This document shows positions 45,724 to 54,601 of a stretch of 64,000 nt of DNA, piece after piece. Under the pieces are notes generated by a model. It was not told the DNA's origin. It did not search any database and worked only from the letters and a program-made list of their open reading frames with translations. The DNA lies in the NCBI RefSeq assembly GCF_001577365.1, contig NZ_CP014513.1, forward strand, positions 1,178,001 through 1,242,000. Reading direction: 5' to 3'. Source of the stretch: Frondihabitans sp. PAMC 28766 (GTDB lineage Bacteria > Actinomycetota > Actinomycetes > Actinomycetales > Microbacteriaceae). Within the stretch, counting starts at the first letter, position 1. Every line of letters begins with the position of its first letter. Made by a program: the position numbers and the translations under genes.

Positions 45724-46773
45724 ATGAGTAAGTCCATCGTCGGCGTCGACATCGGTGCAGCCTCGCTGCGCGCGGTGGAGATCGCCAATCCGACCTCGGC
45801 CCGGCCCACCCTCGTGCGCTTCGGCGAGGTCCCGCTGCCCGCCGGCAGCGTCAGTCGCGGCGAGGTCGTCGAGCCGCAGGCCGTCGCCGCCGCGCTGAAG
45901 ACCCTCTGGTCACAGGCCGGCTTCAAGAGCAAGGAGGTCGTGCTCGGCATGGGCAACCAGCGCGTGCTGGCCCGCGACCTCACCGTCGCCAAGGCATCGA
46001 AAGCCAGGATCAAGGAGTCCCTTCCCTTCCAGGTCCAAGACATGCTGCCCGTGCCTGTCGCGGATGCTCTCCTCGACTTCTACCCTGTCTCCGAAAGCAT
46101 CGGCGAGCACGGCCCCGTCATCAACGGCCTCCTCATCGCCGCGGTCAAAGACGCCGTGCTCGGCAACGTTCGCGCTTCGAAGCTGGCCGGCCTGAACGCG
46201 GTCGGCGTCGATCTCATCCCGTTCGCGGTGTCGCGGCTCCTCGTCAACCGCTCGAACAGTAAGGGCACAGTCGCTTTGATCGACATCGGGGCTTCGACCA
46301 CCTCGGTCGTCCTGCTGTCCGACGGCGTGCCGCAGTTCGTCCGCATCATTCCCTCGGGCGGCGACGACGTCACGACCGACCTCGCAACCCGCCTCGAGAT
46401 CCCTCTCGAGCTCGCCGAGGGCGCGAAGCGCTCCCTCGGCCTCGTCGCGTCGTCCACCACGAAAGAAGACAAGACCGCCTCGTCGGTCATCTTCGAGACG
46501 GTCAACGAGCTGCTCGGCAGCCTTCGCAATACCGTCAGCTACTACGCCAACACCCGCCCCAGCGAGACGGTGAGCCACATCGTCCTCACCGGAGGCGGAG
46601 CGCAGATGATCGGGCTGCCTGAGGCGCTCGCCGAGGTCACCCGCATGGAGGTCGTCATGGGCGACCCCCTCAGCGGCATCACCGTCGGCCGATCGGTGTC
46701 CGAACAGACCCTCCGCCCGAACGTGTTGTCCCTGACCACCGCGCTCGGCCTGGCTCTCGGGAGTGCAGCATGA
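45724..46773 (+). CDS. pilM: Type IV pilus assembly protein, actin-like
   Basis: The 349-residue cytoplasmic protein has an actin/FtsA-like fold: phosphate-1 motif VGVDIGAASLRAVEI (7-21), the PilM-typical KESLPFQVQDMLPVP, second phosphate motif ALIDIGASTTSVVLL and adenosine motif HIVLTGGGAQMIGLPE. PilM binds the N-terminal tail of PilN at the inner membrane and organises the assembly machine. It starts 41 bases after pilD with GGAGAA as ribosome site, and overlaps the PilN-like gene by 4 bases. Confidence 0.93.
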   Translation: MSKSIVGVDIGAASLRAVEIANPTSARPTLVRFGEVPLPAGSVSRGEVVEPQAVAAALKTLWSQAGFKSKEVVLGMGNQRVLARDLTVAKASKARIKESLPFQVQDMLPVPVADALLDFYPVSESIGEHGPVINGLLIAAVKDAVLGNVRASKLAGLNAVGVDLIPFAVSRLLVNRSNSKGTVALIDIGASTTSVVLLSDGVPQFVRIIPSGGDDVTTDLATRLEIPLELAEGAKRSLGLVASSTTKEDKTASSVIFETVNELLGSLRNTVSYYANTRPSETVSHIVLTGGGAQMIGLPEALAEVTRMEVVMGDPLSGITVGRSVSEQTLRPNVLSLTTALGLALGSAA

Positions 46774-47855
46774 AGTTCTATCTGACGAAGAGCGCGCAAC
46801 GCGCGGCCGAGTCCGGGCAGGCCCCCGTCAAAACCGCGAAAGGACCGAAGGTCGTAGCGGAGAAGGCCCCGAAGCCCGAGAGGACACCTCGCGCAGCGAA
46901 GCAGTCCCGTGCTCCCAAGGAACCTCGTGCTCCGAAAGTGCCGCGCGCGGCCAAGGTGGCCTTGGCCCCGGCCGTCGTCTCCCCTGAGCCCCTGACCACA
47001 GCGGCGGCCCAGCAGCCAATTGCGGCTCCCCTGGTACAGGTACCGTCGACGCGGGAGGCCGTGGTGCCAACGACGTCTGTGCACGCTTCATCCGCTGCCA
47101 CCACGACCGCCGTGCTCGAGGCCCCTGCGGCTCCAAGCATCGAGTCTCCTGCTCTGCCTGCTCCTACCCTGAAGGCCGCGAGGCCCGTGAAGGCAGCGGC
47201 CGCACCGAAGGAAAGGAGGGGCTTCATCGCCATCGGCGGCCAACCGCGCGTCGATCTCCTCCCGCTCGAGGTGCGCGCCGAGCGGAAGGCCGGCCTCGTT
47301 GTCCGCCGCGCGTGGCTCGGCGTCGCAGCTGCCGTTGTTCTCATGGGCATCGTCACGGGCGCCTCCACTCTCTACGCGAACAACGCGACGACCTCGCTCG
47401 CGTCCACGCAGGCTGAGACCACCGCGCTGACTACTCAGCAGAGCAAGTACTCCGCGGTCAAGACGACGCAATCCGAGGTCGGTCTCATCCAGGCGGCCCA
47501 GTCGGTCGGCGGTTCGACGGATGTCGACTGGGCGGGTTACCTCGAGAAAGTGGCTCTGACGGTTCCGACAGGCGTGTCGGTGACCTCCCTTTCGGTCAGC
47601 TCCACATCGCCCGTCCTCGCCCTCGCTCAGCCCATGTCTCCTCTTCAGGGCCAGCGCGTCGCAACACTCTCCTTCGAGATCACTGCGACATCGCTTCCCG
47701 CGATCACGACCTGGCTGAATACGCTTCCGACGCTCAAGGGCTACGTCGACGCTTCTGCAAGCAGCGCGTCGTCCGAGTCGGGCGGTTACACGGCCAGTGT
47801 CACGCTTCACATCAACCAGAAGGTCTTTACCAACACCTACACGAAGGGCAACTGA
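46770..47855 (+). CDS. PilN-like pilus assembly protein with long cytoplasmic extension
   Basis: A 361-residue bitopic protein. Its core resembles PilN: the VDLLPLEVRAERK segment (about 158-170) stands for the INLLP motif that binds PilM, followed by the membrane helix AWLGVAAAVVLMGIVTGAS and a periplasmic-side ferredoxin-like domain. Before that lie about 150 residues of low-complexity Ala/Pro/Lys-rich sequence (RAAKQSRAPKEPRAPKVPRA). PilN proteins are usually about 200 residues, so the extension is unusual. The start overlaps pilM, as in other pilus operons. Confidence 0.75.
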   Translation: MKFYLTKSAQRAAESGQAPVKTAKGPKVVAEKAPKPERTPRAAKQSRAPKEPRAPKVPRAAKVALAPAVVSPEPLTTAAAQQPIAAPLVQVPSTREAVVPTTSVHASSAATTTAVLEAPAAPSIESPALPAPTLKAARPVKAAAAPKERRGFIAIGGQPRVDLLPLEVRAERKAGLVVRRAWLGVAAAVVLMGIVTGASTLYANNATTSLASTQAETTALTTQQSKYSAVKTTQSEVGLIQAAQSVGGSTDVDWAGYLEKVALTVPTGVSVTSLSVSSTSPVLALAQPMSPLQGQRVATLSFEITATSLPAITTWLNTLPTLKGYVDASASSASSESGGYTASVTLHINQKVFTNTYTKGN

Positions 47856-47857
47856 CC

Positions 47858-48685
47858 ATGGACCGCAATCGTCTCCTCATGATCGGCGCGGCCCTGGCCG
47901 CAGTCGTCGTGATCGCCGGTGGGTTCTTCCTCGGTGTCTCACCTCAGCTGAAGGCTGCGCAGACAGCGCAGGCAAACCAGGCGAGCACCCTGGTTCAGAA
48001 CACCACGCTGGCGACGAACCTGACCACCCTGAAGAGCCAGTTCTCCAAGCTCGACTCGCTTCAGGAGCAGCTGGGTGTGCTCAAAGCCTCCGTGCCTGGC
48101 GCCGCCGGATCGGCCGCGTTCATCGCAGAGGTCAACTCCATTGTGAAATCAAGCGGCGTGCAGCTCAACTCTCTGACAATCGGGGATGCGAGTGCTTACG
48201 TGCCGCCGGTCAGTACATCGACCGCGACGGCAGCCGGCACATCGACGGCCTCGCCGTCAGCATCAGCGTCAGCGTCTGCTTCGGCCTCGGCCACCCCGAC
48301 TGCTACGGCCGCTCCCACCCCGACCGCCCCCACATTGGCGACCTCCCCGCTCATCACGGCAGCGAACTTCTCCGATCTGCCCGTCACGGTCGACATCACG
48401 GGCACGTACACGCAGGGTCTCGCATTCATTCAGGGCCTTCGTAAGGGGCAGCGCCTCTTCGTCTCGTCGACGATCGGCTACGGTGCCGCGGCAACGACAG
48501 GCACCGGTGCATCGACCAGCAGCACCTCGACGGCCGCCACGTCGACGCTCGACTGGAACATCACCGGCCTGATCTACGCGCTGACCGACACGTCGACCGG
48601 CACGCAGACCTCCCAGACGGCGACGTCGACCGCCGCCGGCGCCACCACCGGCACGTCGTCGCCCGACGCCGCCGCGGGCAAGTAG
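47858..48685 (+). CDS. PilO-like pilus assembly protein
   Basis: A 275-residue protein starting 2 bases after the PilN-like stop. A single N-terminal membrane helix (LLMIGAALAAVVVIAGGFFL) is followed by a coiled-coil segment (LKAAQTAQANQASTLVQN and TTLKSQFSKLDSLQEQLGVL) and a domain ending in an Ala/Thr/Ser-rich tail. This layout and its position after pilM-pilN fit PilO. There is a low-complexity Ser/Ala/Pro linker (SPSASASASASASATPT). No PilP or secretin PilQ follows, as expected for a cell without an outer membrane. Confidence 0.7.
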   Translation: MDRNRLLMIGAALAAVVVIAGGFFLGVSPQLKAAQTAQANQASTLVQNTTLATNLTTLKSQFSKLDSLQEQLGVLKASVPGAAGSAAFIAEVNSIVKSSGVQLNSLTIGDASAYVPPVSTSTATAAGTSTASPSASASASASASATPTATAAPTPTAPTLATSPLITAANFSDLPVTVDITGTYTQGLAFIQGLRKGQRLFVSSTIGYGAAATTGTGASTSSTSTAATSTLDWNITGLIYALTDTSTGTQTSQTATSTAAGATTGTSSPDAAAGK

Positions 48686-48756
48686 CCCGGGCGGCCCCCA
48701 AGCCGCCACGGACCGGTCGGAGGTCCCGATCGACCGGCCCGTGGCACCTACCACCT

Positions 48757-48824
48757 CTAAACCCCCGAGGTCGGCAAGCGCGCAATGCCTAGGCATTGCG
48801 CGGCTGCCGGCCGAGGGGGTTTAG
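48757..48824. terminator. Long imperfect palindrome ending the pilus operon
   Basis: The 68 bases from CTAAACCCCC (48757-48766) to GGGGGTTTAG (48815-48824) fold on themselves. The inner GCGCAATGCCT/AGGCATTGCGC is perfect, the outer 10 bases are perfect, and only a few mismatches lie between. It begins 72 bases after the PilO-like stop. It likely terminates transcription, but its symmetry also fits a mobile palindromic element. Confidence 0.65.
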
Positions 48825-48852
48825 CGCAGCCAGCGCCGCGTAGCCTGGAGCG

Positions 48853-49347
48853 ATGTCCCGCGGCCTCCTCGTCTTCATGGCGACGGTGACGCACTTCGCG
48901 CTCGTCGTGCTGACGGCGGGGCTCATCTTCTACGTCACCGACGACGACGTGATCGTCGAGCGGGACGCCGGCACTCTTCTCGGGCCGGCGATGGTGCTGG
49001 GGTCGATGGCGACCGTCTTCTTCGCGCTGGCGCGGCGCTTCGGGGTCGAAGACCGCGACGTGCGCGAAGGCTCAGGAGCCGACGGCGTCAGACACCGCCG
49101 GATCCTGCCGCTCGCTCTTCTCACCGCGCTGGCGAGCTACGTGCTGATGCTCGTGATCGGCAGCCTGATCTACTCGTTCGAGCGCAACGAGGCGGTCTGG
49201 CTGGTGCTCTTCGCGGGGCGCTACTCGCACAGCCCGTTCGTCGTGGTCACCTCGATCTGGGCCGGAGTGGTCGTCACGGTCTTCCTCGTGCTCGCCCGGG
49301 TCGAGACGGCGCGGCAGCAGCGCGACGGGCGCCACGACGATCTGTGA
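48853..49347 (+). CDS. Four-helix membrane protein, hypothetical
   Basis: A 164-residue protein with four hydrophobic segments: VFMATVTHFALVVLTAGLIF, LLGPAMVLGSMATVFFALA, ILPLALLTALASYVLMLVIG and VVVTSIWAGVVVTVFLVLA, connected by charged loops (VEDRDVREGSGADGVRHRR). I recognise no characterised family; similar short proteins are common beside str operons in this bacterial group, which is a recollection not a search result. It lies between the pilus palindrome and the rpsL promoter on the same strand. Confidence 0.6.
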   Translation: MSRGLLVFMATVTHFALVVLTAGLIFYVTDDDVIVERDAGTLLGPAMVLGSMATVFFALARRFGVEDRDVREGSGADGVRHRRILPLALLTALASYVLMLVIGSLIYSFERNEAVWLVLFAGRYSHSPFVVVTSIWAGVVVTVFLVLARVETARQQRDGRHDDL

Positions 49348-49410
49348 GCCTCGGAGACAGCGAGTTCGCCCACAGCGGCACCTCCGCCGCGTGGTTCTGC
49401 GCCCTCGCGT

Positions 49411-49439
49411 TTGATTAAGGCCCCGGCCGCGGCTATTCT
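49411..49439 (+). promoter_or_regulatory. Promoter of the str operon (rpsL)
   Basis: TTGATT (49411-49416) and TATTCT (49434-49439) are exactly 17 bases apart. The -10 block CTATTCTTG is the same as at the rpoB promoter. Transcription should start near 49446, about 300 bases before rpsL. Confidence 0.7.
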
Positions 49440-49747
49440 TGCTCGGGTGTGCGCTTTACGGCGCGCCCAGATTTCTGCCGAGTTACCGAAGCAGAAACGC
49501 CGTCTCTTCGGGGTGACGAACTTCTCGTCACGTCGAGCGGGCCCCGCGATTGCGCCCATGATGCATCACTGCATCCATAGTGCGTCGCTACGGGGGAGAT
49601 GCGCGACCACAACACTCCGAGCAATACGAAGTGTGACGGCCGTGCTCCAGAGATGAGGAATCCTGCCGACCGGGTAGGCCAGAACCGCAGGAAGTGCTGC
49701 ACCGCAGCGAAACGCCTGCACCGAGAAGTACGAATCCAGGAGAACCA
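49440..49747 (+). other. Structured rpsL leader
   Basis: The gap between the membrane protein gene and rpsL is 400 bases; beyond the promoter it holds no supported gene. Three clean hairpins can be drawn: TTTCTGC/GCAGAAA (49472-49478 with 49491-49497), GTGACGA/TCGTCAC (49513-49519 with 49525-49531) and GATGCA/TGCATC (49560-49565 with 49570-49575). A ribosomal-protein autoregulation site is possible but not shown. Confidence 0.45.
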
Positions 49748-50122
49748 GTGCCAACTATTCAGCAGCTGGTCCGCAAGGGTCGCACGCCGAAGGTCGTCAA
49801 GACCAAGGCTCCCGCCCTGAAGGCCAACCCCCAGCAGCGTGGCGTGTGCACCCGTGTGTACACCACCACCCCCAAGAAGCCGAACTCGGCCCTCCGCAAG
49901 GTCGCCCGTGTGAAGCTCTCGAACGGCACCGAGGTCACCGCGTACATTCCCGGTGAAGGCCACAACCTGCAAGAGCACTCGATGGTGCTCGTGCGCGGCG
50001 GTCGTGTGAAAGACCTCCCCGGTGTCCGCTACAAGATCGTTCGCGGCGCCCTCGACACCCAGGCCGTCAAGAACCGCAAGCAGGCTCGCAGCCGCTACGG
50101 CGCGAAGATGGAGAAGAAGTAA
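49748..50122 (+). CDS. rpsL: 30S ribosomal protein S12
   Basis: The 124-residue protein starts at GTG after a weak purine stretch (CCAGGAGAACCA). The family-typical [11 protein letters not shown] start, the [13 protein letters not shown] loop and [20 protein letters not shown] are intact. Lys43 and Lys88 are wild type, so no target-site streptomycin resistance is predicted here. S12 sits at the decoding centre. First gene of the str operon; its TAA overlaps the rpsG ATG by one base. Confidence 0.99.
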   Translation: MPTIQQLVRKGRTPKVVKTKAPALKANPQQRGVCTRVYTTTPKKPNSALRKVARVKLSNGTEVTAYIPGEGHNLQEHSMVLVRGGRVKDLPGVRYKIVRGALDTQAVKNRKQARSRYGAKMEKK

Positions 50123-50592
50123 TGCCTCGTAAAGGTCCCGCTCCCAAGCGCCCTGTCGTCGCAGACCCCGTCTACGGCGCCCCCATCGTCAGCCAGCTGG
50201 TCAACAAGATCCTGCTCGACGGCAAGAAGGGGCTCGCCGAGCGCATCGTCTACGGTGCTCTCGCCGGCGTCTCCGCCAAGAACGGCCAGGACGCCGTCGC
50301 CACGCTCAAGAAGGCGCTCGACAACGTGCGCCCCACCCTCGAGGTGCGTTCGCGCCGCGTCGGCGGCTCGACCTACCAGGTCCCCGTCGAGGTCAAGCCT
50401 CACCGCGCCAACACCCTGGCTCTCCGCTGGCTCACCAGCTACGCCAAGGCCCGTCGCGAGAAGACGATGACCGAGCGTCTCATGAACGAGATCCTCGACG
50501 CGTCGAACGGTCTCGGCGCCGCTGTGAAGCGTCGTGAAGACACGCACAAGATGGCCGAGTCGAACAAGGCCTTCGCGCACTACCGCTGGTAA
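50122..50592 (+). CDS. rpsG: 30S ribosomal protein S7
   Basis: A 156-residue S7 ([20 protein letters not shown] ... [13 protein letters not shown]), the standard length. It binds the 3' domain of 16S rRNA and nucleates the head of the 30S subunit; in many bacteria it also represses the str operon. Translationally coupled to rpsL by a one-base overlap; fusA follows after 87 bases. Confidence 0.99.
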   Translation: MPRKGPAPKRPVVADPVYGAPIVSQLVNKILLDGKKGLAERIVYGALAGVSAKNGQDAVATLKKALDNVRPTLEVRSRRVGGSTYQVPVEVKPHRANTLALRWLTSYAKARREKTMTERLMNEILDASNGLGAAVKRREDTHKMAESNKAFAHYRW

Positions 50593-50679
50593 CAGCTCTG
50601 CGGGTGGCGAGCGGTGCCCACAAGGCCCCGCCCGCCCCCGCAGCAACCACACTCTCTAACCCCCCAATCGGAGGAACCC

Positions 50680-52794
50680 GTGGCACAGGACGTGCTCACC
50701 GACCTGAACAAGGTCCGCAACATCGGCATCATGGCGCACATCGATGCCGGCAAGACGACCACCACCGAGCGCATCCTGTTCTACACGGGGATCACCCACA
50801 AGATCGGTGAAGTCCACGACGGCGCTGCCACCATGGACTGGATGGCGCAAGAGCAGGAGCGTGGCATCACGATCACGTCCGCTGCGACGACGTGCTTCTG
50901 GAACAAGAACCAGATCAACATCATCGACACCCCCGGCCACGTCGACTTCACGGTCGAGGTCGAGCGCTCGCTTCGCGTGCTCGACGGCGCCGTCGCGGTG
51001 TTCGACGGCAAGGAGGGCGTCGAGCCCCAGTCCGAGACCGTCTGGCGTCAGGCCGACAAGTACGACGTGCCCCGCATCTGCTTCGTCAACAAGATGGACA
51101 AGCTGGGCGCCGACTTCTACTTCACCGTCGACACCATCATCAAGCGCCTCGGCGCGAAGCCACTCGTCATGCAGCTGCCGATCGGCGCCGAGTCCTCCTT
51201 CGAGGGGGTTGTCGACCTGGTCGAGATGCGTGCGCTGACGTGGCGCGGCGACGCGAAGGGTGACGTCGAGATGGGCGCCAAGTACGAGATCGAGCCCATC
51301 CCCGAAGACATGCAGGCCAAGGCCGAGGAGTACCGCGCCAAGCTTCTCGAGACCGTCGCCGAGTCCGACGACGCTCTGCTCGAGAAGTACTTCTCGGGCG
51401 AAGAGCTCACGGTCGCCGAGATCAAGGGCGCCGTCCGCAAGATGACGGTCAACTCCGAGCTCTACCCGATCTTCTGCGGCTCCGCGTTCAAGAACCGCGG
51501 TGTCCAGCCGATGCTCGACGCGGTCGTCGACTACCTCCCGTCGCCCCTCGACGTGCCTCCCATGGAGGGTCACGACGTCCGCGACGCCGAGAAGATCATC
51601 ATCCGCAAGCCCGAGTCGACCGAGCCGTTCTCGGCTCTGGCCTTCAAGGTCGCGGTGCACCCCTTCTTCGGTCGTCTGACCTACGTGCGCGTCTACTCGG
51701 GTCACATCGAGTCGGGCGCTCAGGTCATCAACTCGACCAAAGACAAGAAAGAGCGCATCGGCAAGATCTTCCAGATGCACTCCAACAAAGAGAACCCCGT
51801 CGACGGCGTGACCGCCGGTCACATCTACGCGGTGATCGGTCTCAAGTTCACGACCACGGGCGACACCCTGTGCGACCCGACCGACCAGATCGTCCTCGAG
51901 TCGATGACCTTCCCCGAGCCCGTCATCGAGGTCGCCATCGAGCCGAAGACGAAGCAGGACCAGGAGAAGCTCTCGCTGGCCATCCAGAAGCTCGCCGAGG
52001 AGGACCCGACGTTCCGCGTCGAGCTCAACGTCGAGACGGGCCAGACGGTCATCAAGGGCATGGGCGAGTTGCACCTCGACATCCTGGTCGACCGCATGAA
52101 GCGCGAGTTCAACGTCGAGGCGAACGTGGGCAAGCCCCAGGTCGCCTATCGCGAGACCCTCAAGAAGGGCATCGAGCGCTACGACTACACCCACAAGAAG
52201 CAGACGGGTGGGTCCGGCCAGTTCGCGAAGGTCCAGATCGCTCTGGAGCCCTTCGAGGTCACGGCGGAGTCGACGTACGAGTTCGTCAACAAGGTCACCG
52301 GTGGTCGCGTTCCGCGCGAGTACATCGGCTCCGTCGACGCCGGCATCCAGGACGCCATGCAGGTCGGCGTCCTCGCCGGATACCCGACGGTCGGCGTTCG
52401 CGCCCTGCTGCTCGACGGTGCGGCGCACGACGTCGACTCCTCCGAGATGGCGTTCAAGATCGCCGGCTCGATCGCCTACAAGGAGGCGGCGCGCAAGTCG
52501 CAGCCCACCCTCCTCGAGCCGATCATGGCCGTCGAGGTGCGCACGCCCGAGGAGTACATGGGCGACGTCATCGGCGACCTCAACTCTCGTCGTGGCATGA
52601 TCGCGTCGATGGATGACGCCAGCGGTGTGAAGGTCGTCAAGGCCAGCGTCCCGCTGTCGGAGATGTTCGGTTACGTCGGTGACCTGCGGTCGAAGACCTC
52701 GGGTCGCGCCGTCTACTCGATGACCTTCGAGTCGTACGCGGAGGTCCCCAAGGCTATCGCCGAAGAGATCATCGCGAAGAACAAGGGCGAGTAG
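50680..52794 (+). CDS. fusA: Translation elongation factor G
   Basis: The 704-residue GTPase starts at GTG 50680 (ribosome site CGGAGGAA), giving [21 protein letters not shown]1 is [13 protein letters not shown], the switch 2 motif [16 protein letters not shown] and G4 [10 protein letters not shown]; domains II-V follow, with [15 protein letters not shown] in domain IV. Length is standard. It drives ribosome translocation. Upstream in-frame codons exist but do not match the family N-terminus. Confidence 0.98.
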   Translation: MAQDVLTDLNKVRNIGIMAHIDAGKTTTTERILFYTGITHKIGEVHDGAATMDWMAQEQERGITITSAATTCFWNKNQINIIDTPGHVDFTVEVERSLRVLDGAVAVFDGKEGVEPQSETVWRQADKYDVPRICFVNKMDKLGADFYFTVDTIIKRLGAKPLVMQLPIGAESSFEGVVDLVEMRALTWRGDAKGDVEMGAKYEIEPIPEDMQAKAEEYRAKLLETVAESDDALLEKYFSGEELTVAEIKGAVRKMTVNSELYPIFCGSAFKNRGVQPMLDAVVDYLPSPLDVPPMEGHDVRDAEKIIIRKPESTEPFSALAFKVAVHPFFGRLTYVRVYSGHIESGAQVINSTKDKKERIGKIFQMHSNKENPVDGVTAGHIYAVIGLKFTTTGDTLCDPTDQIVLESMTFPEPVIEVAIEPKTKQDQEKLSLAIQKLAEEDPTFRVELNVETGQTVIKGMGELHLDILVDRMKREFNVEANVGKPQVAYRETLKKGIERYDYTHKKQTGGSGQFAKVQIALEPFEVTAESTYEFVNKVTGGRVPREYIGSVDAGIQDAMQVGVLAGYPTVGVRALLLDGAAHDVDSSEMAFKIAGSIAYKEAARKSQPTLLEPIMAVEVRTPEEYMGDVIGDLNSRRGMIASMDDASGVKVVKASVPLSEMFGYVGDLRSKTSGRAVYSMTFESYAEVPKAIAEEIIAKNKGE

Positions 52795-52953
52795 CCCACC
52801 TCGGGCGGGCGTCCTCCACAGGGCGCACCACCCGAAATGCGGGGTCGAGCCTCGATCGCGTAGCATGTCAACACACCAATGCGCAGGGCCAGGCTGGCCA
52901 GAGACAATCTGGCCGGCACGGGCACTGCACCAGAGTCCTGAGGAGGACCCACA

Positions 52954-54144
52954 GTGGCGAAGGCCAAGTTCGAGCGGACTAAGCCGCACGTAAACATCGG
53001 AACCATCGGTCACGTCGACCACGGCAAGACGACGCTCACCGCGGCGATCACCAAGGTTCTGCACGACAAGTACCCCGACCTCAACACGGCGTCCGCGTTC
53101 GACCAGATCGACAACGCGCCGGAAGAGAAGGCTCGTGGCATCACGATCAACATCTCCCACGTCGAGTACCAGACCGAGAAGCGTCACTACGCTCACGTCG
53201 ATGCTCCCGGCCACGCCGACTACGTGAAGAACATGATCACCGGTGCGGCTCAGATGGACGGCGCGATCCTCGTGGTCGCCGCCACCGACGGCCCGATGCC
53301 CCAGACGCGTGAGCACGTGCTGCTCGCCCGCCAGGTCGGCGTGCCCTACATCGTCGTGGCGCTCAACAAGGCCGACATGGTCGACGACGAGGAGATCATG
53401 GAGCTCGTCGAGCTCGAGGTCCGCGAGCTCCTCTCGAGCCAGGAGTTCGACGGCGACAACGCTCCCGTCATCCAGGTCTCCGCTCTCAAGGCCCTCGAGG
53501 GTGACGAGAAGTGGGCCGCCACGGTCGCCGACCTCATGGAGGCCGTCGACGTCAGCGTCCCCGAGCCCATCCGTGCGACCGACCAGCCCTTCCTCATGCC
53601 CATCGAGGACGTCTTCACGATCACCGGTCGTGGCACCGTCGTCACCGGTCGTGTTGAGCGCGGTCAGCTGAACGTCAACGAAGAGGTCGAGATCGTCGGC
53701 ATCCGCCCGACCGTCAAGACCACCGTCACCGGCATCGAGATGTTCCGCAAGCTGCTCGACTCGGCTCAGGCCGGCGACAACACGGGCCTTCTCCTTCGTG
53801 GCACCAAGCGCGAGGACGTCGAGCGCGGCCAGGTCATCGTCAAGCCGGGTTCGGTCACGCCGCACACCGACTTCGATGCCAACGTCTACATCCTGTCCAA
53901 GGATGAGGGTGGCCGTCACAACCCGTTCTACGCGAACTACCGTCCGCAGTTCTACTTCCGCACCACCGACGTCACGGGTGTCATCACGCTGCCCGAGGGC
54001 ACCGAGATGGTCATGCCCGGCGACACGACTGAGATCACCGTCGAGCTGATCCAGCCCATCGCCATGGAAGAGGGCCTGCGCTTCGCGATCCGTGAGGGTG
54101 GCCGCACCGTCGGCGCCGGTACCGTCACCAAGATCAACAAGTAA
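52954..54144 (+). CDS. tuf: Translation elongation factor Tu
   Basis: A 396-residue EF-Tu from GTG 52954 (ribosome site GAGGAGG). It has [13 protein letters not shown] (19-31), the switch 2 motif [13 protein letters not shown] and NKADMVDD. It delivers aminoacyl-tRNA to the ribosome. The 159-base gap after fusA may contain a separate promoter (TAGCAT at 52861-52866 as a possible -10), as tuf is often expressed above the rest of the operon. A terminator follows. Confidence 0.98.
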   Translation: MAKAKFERTKPHVNIGTIGHVDHGKTTLTAAITKVLHDKYPDLNTASAFDQIDNAPEEKARGITINISHVEYQTEKRHYAHVDAPGHADYVKNMITGAAQMDGAILVVAATDGPMPQTREHVLLARQVGVPYIVVALNKADMVDDEEIMELVELEVRELLSSQEFDGDNAPVIQVSALKALEGDEKWAATVADLMEAVDVSVPEPIRATDQPFLMPIEDVFTITGRGTVVTGRVERGQLNVNEEVEIVGIRPTVKTTVTGIEMFRKLLDSAQAGDNTGLLLRGTKREDVERGQVIVKPGSVTPHTDFDANVYILSKDEGGRHNPFYANYRPQFYFRTTDVTGVITLPEGTEMVMPGDTTEITVELIQPIAMEEGLRFAIREGGRTVGAGTVTKINK

Positions 54145-54172
54145 GACAAAAACGCCAAGCGATCCAGCAGGA

Positions 54173-54198
54173 GGGTCGAGCCGAGAGGCTCGGCCCTT
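54173..54198 (+). terminator. Terminator of the str operon
   Basis: GGGTCGAGCC (54173-54182) pairs with GGCTCGGCCC (54187-54196) around GAGA, with one T-G wobble, followed by TT. It lies 28 bases after the tuf stop. Confidence 0.75.
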
Positions 54199-54291
54199 CC
54201 GCCGTTAACCGCCCGTTTCTAGAGTTTTGGCACGGACGGGCGCATCATTGCCTGCATGGCCGGAAGTGCCGGCCGGTGAGGGAGGGCCATC

Positions 54292-54504
54292 ATGGCGAAC
54301 CTGGACGATGCGACAGCGAAAGCCAAAGAGTTCCTGAACGACAACAAGGTGAAAGACGCCTTGAAGAGCGACAAGGTCGAAGAGGTCAGCGACAGCATCC
54401 TCGGCGCCGTGGCAGGTGCTGCCGACAAGATCACCGGCGGCAAGTTCCACGACAAGATCGAAGAGGCGCGCGACGCCGCCGACAAGAAGATCGGCAACGA
54501 CTAG
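54292..54504 (+). CDS. MT0933-like antitoxin family protein
   Basis: A 70-residue acidic/lysine-rich helical protein (MANLDDATAKAKEFLNDNKV ... DKITGGKFHDKIEEARDAAD) with ribosome site GGTGAGGGAGGG. The G-A-A-D-K-I-T-G-G-K-x-x-D-K-I-E pattern matches the MT0933/Rv0909 antitoxin family (PF14013), widespread in actinobacteria. No partner toxin gene lies next to it: the neighbours are tuf and a topoisomerase. Many members of this family appear without a toxin and may have another role, for example in stress. Family call fair, function open. Confidence 0.65.
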   Translation: MANLDDATAKAKEFLNDNKVKDALKSDKVEEVSDSILGAVAGAADKITGGKFHDKIEEARDAADKKIGND

Positions 54505-54601
54505 CCACACCCCCGACTGCATCGTGAGGGCCCTCGACCCGTGCGGTCGGGGGCTCTTCGTCGTACCCCGCCGAGAAGGGCAGAAAGCGGCGCGGTGTTC
54601 G

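Noticed and set aside
48240..48300. Ser/Ala-rich coding repeat in the PilO-like gene as a DNA repeat element
   Set aside because: The nucleotide repeat (TCAGCGTC-like units) simply encodes a low-complexity linker and is in frame; no separate element is needed.
50656..53919. 1087-residue leftward frame opposite fusA and tuf
   Set aside because: It spans two known genes and their gap in antisense and shows only mirrored composition.
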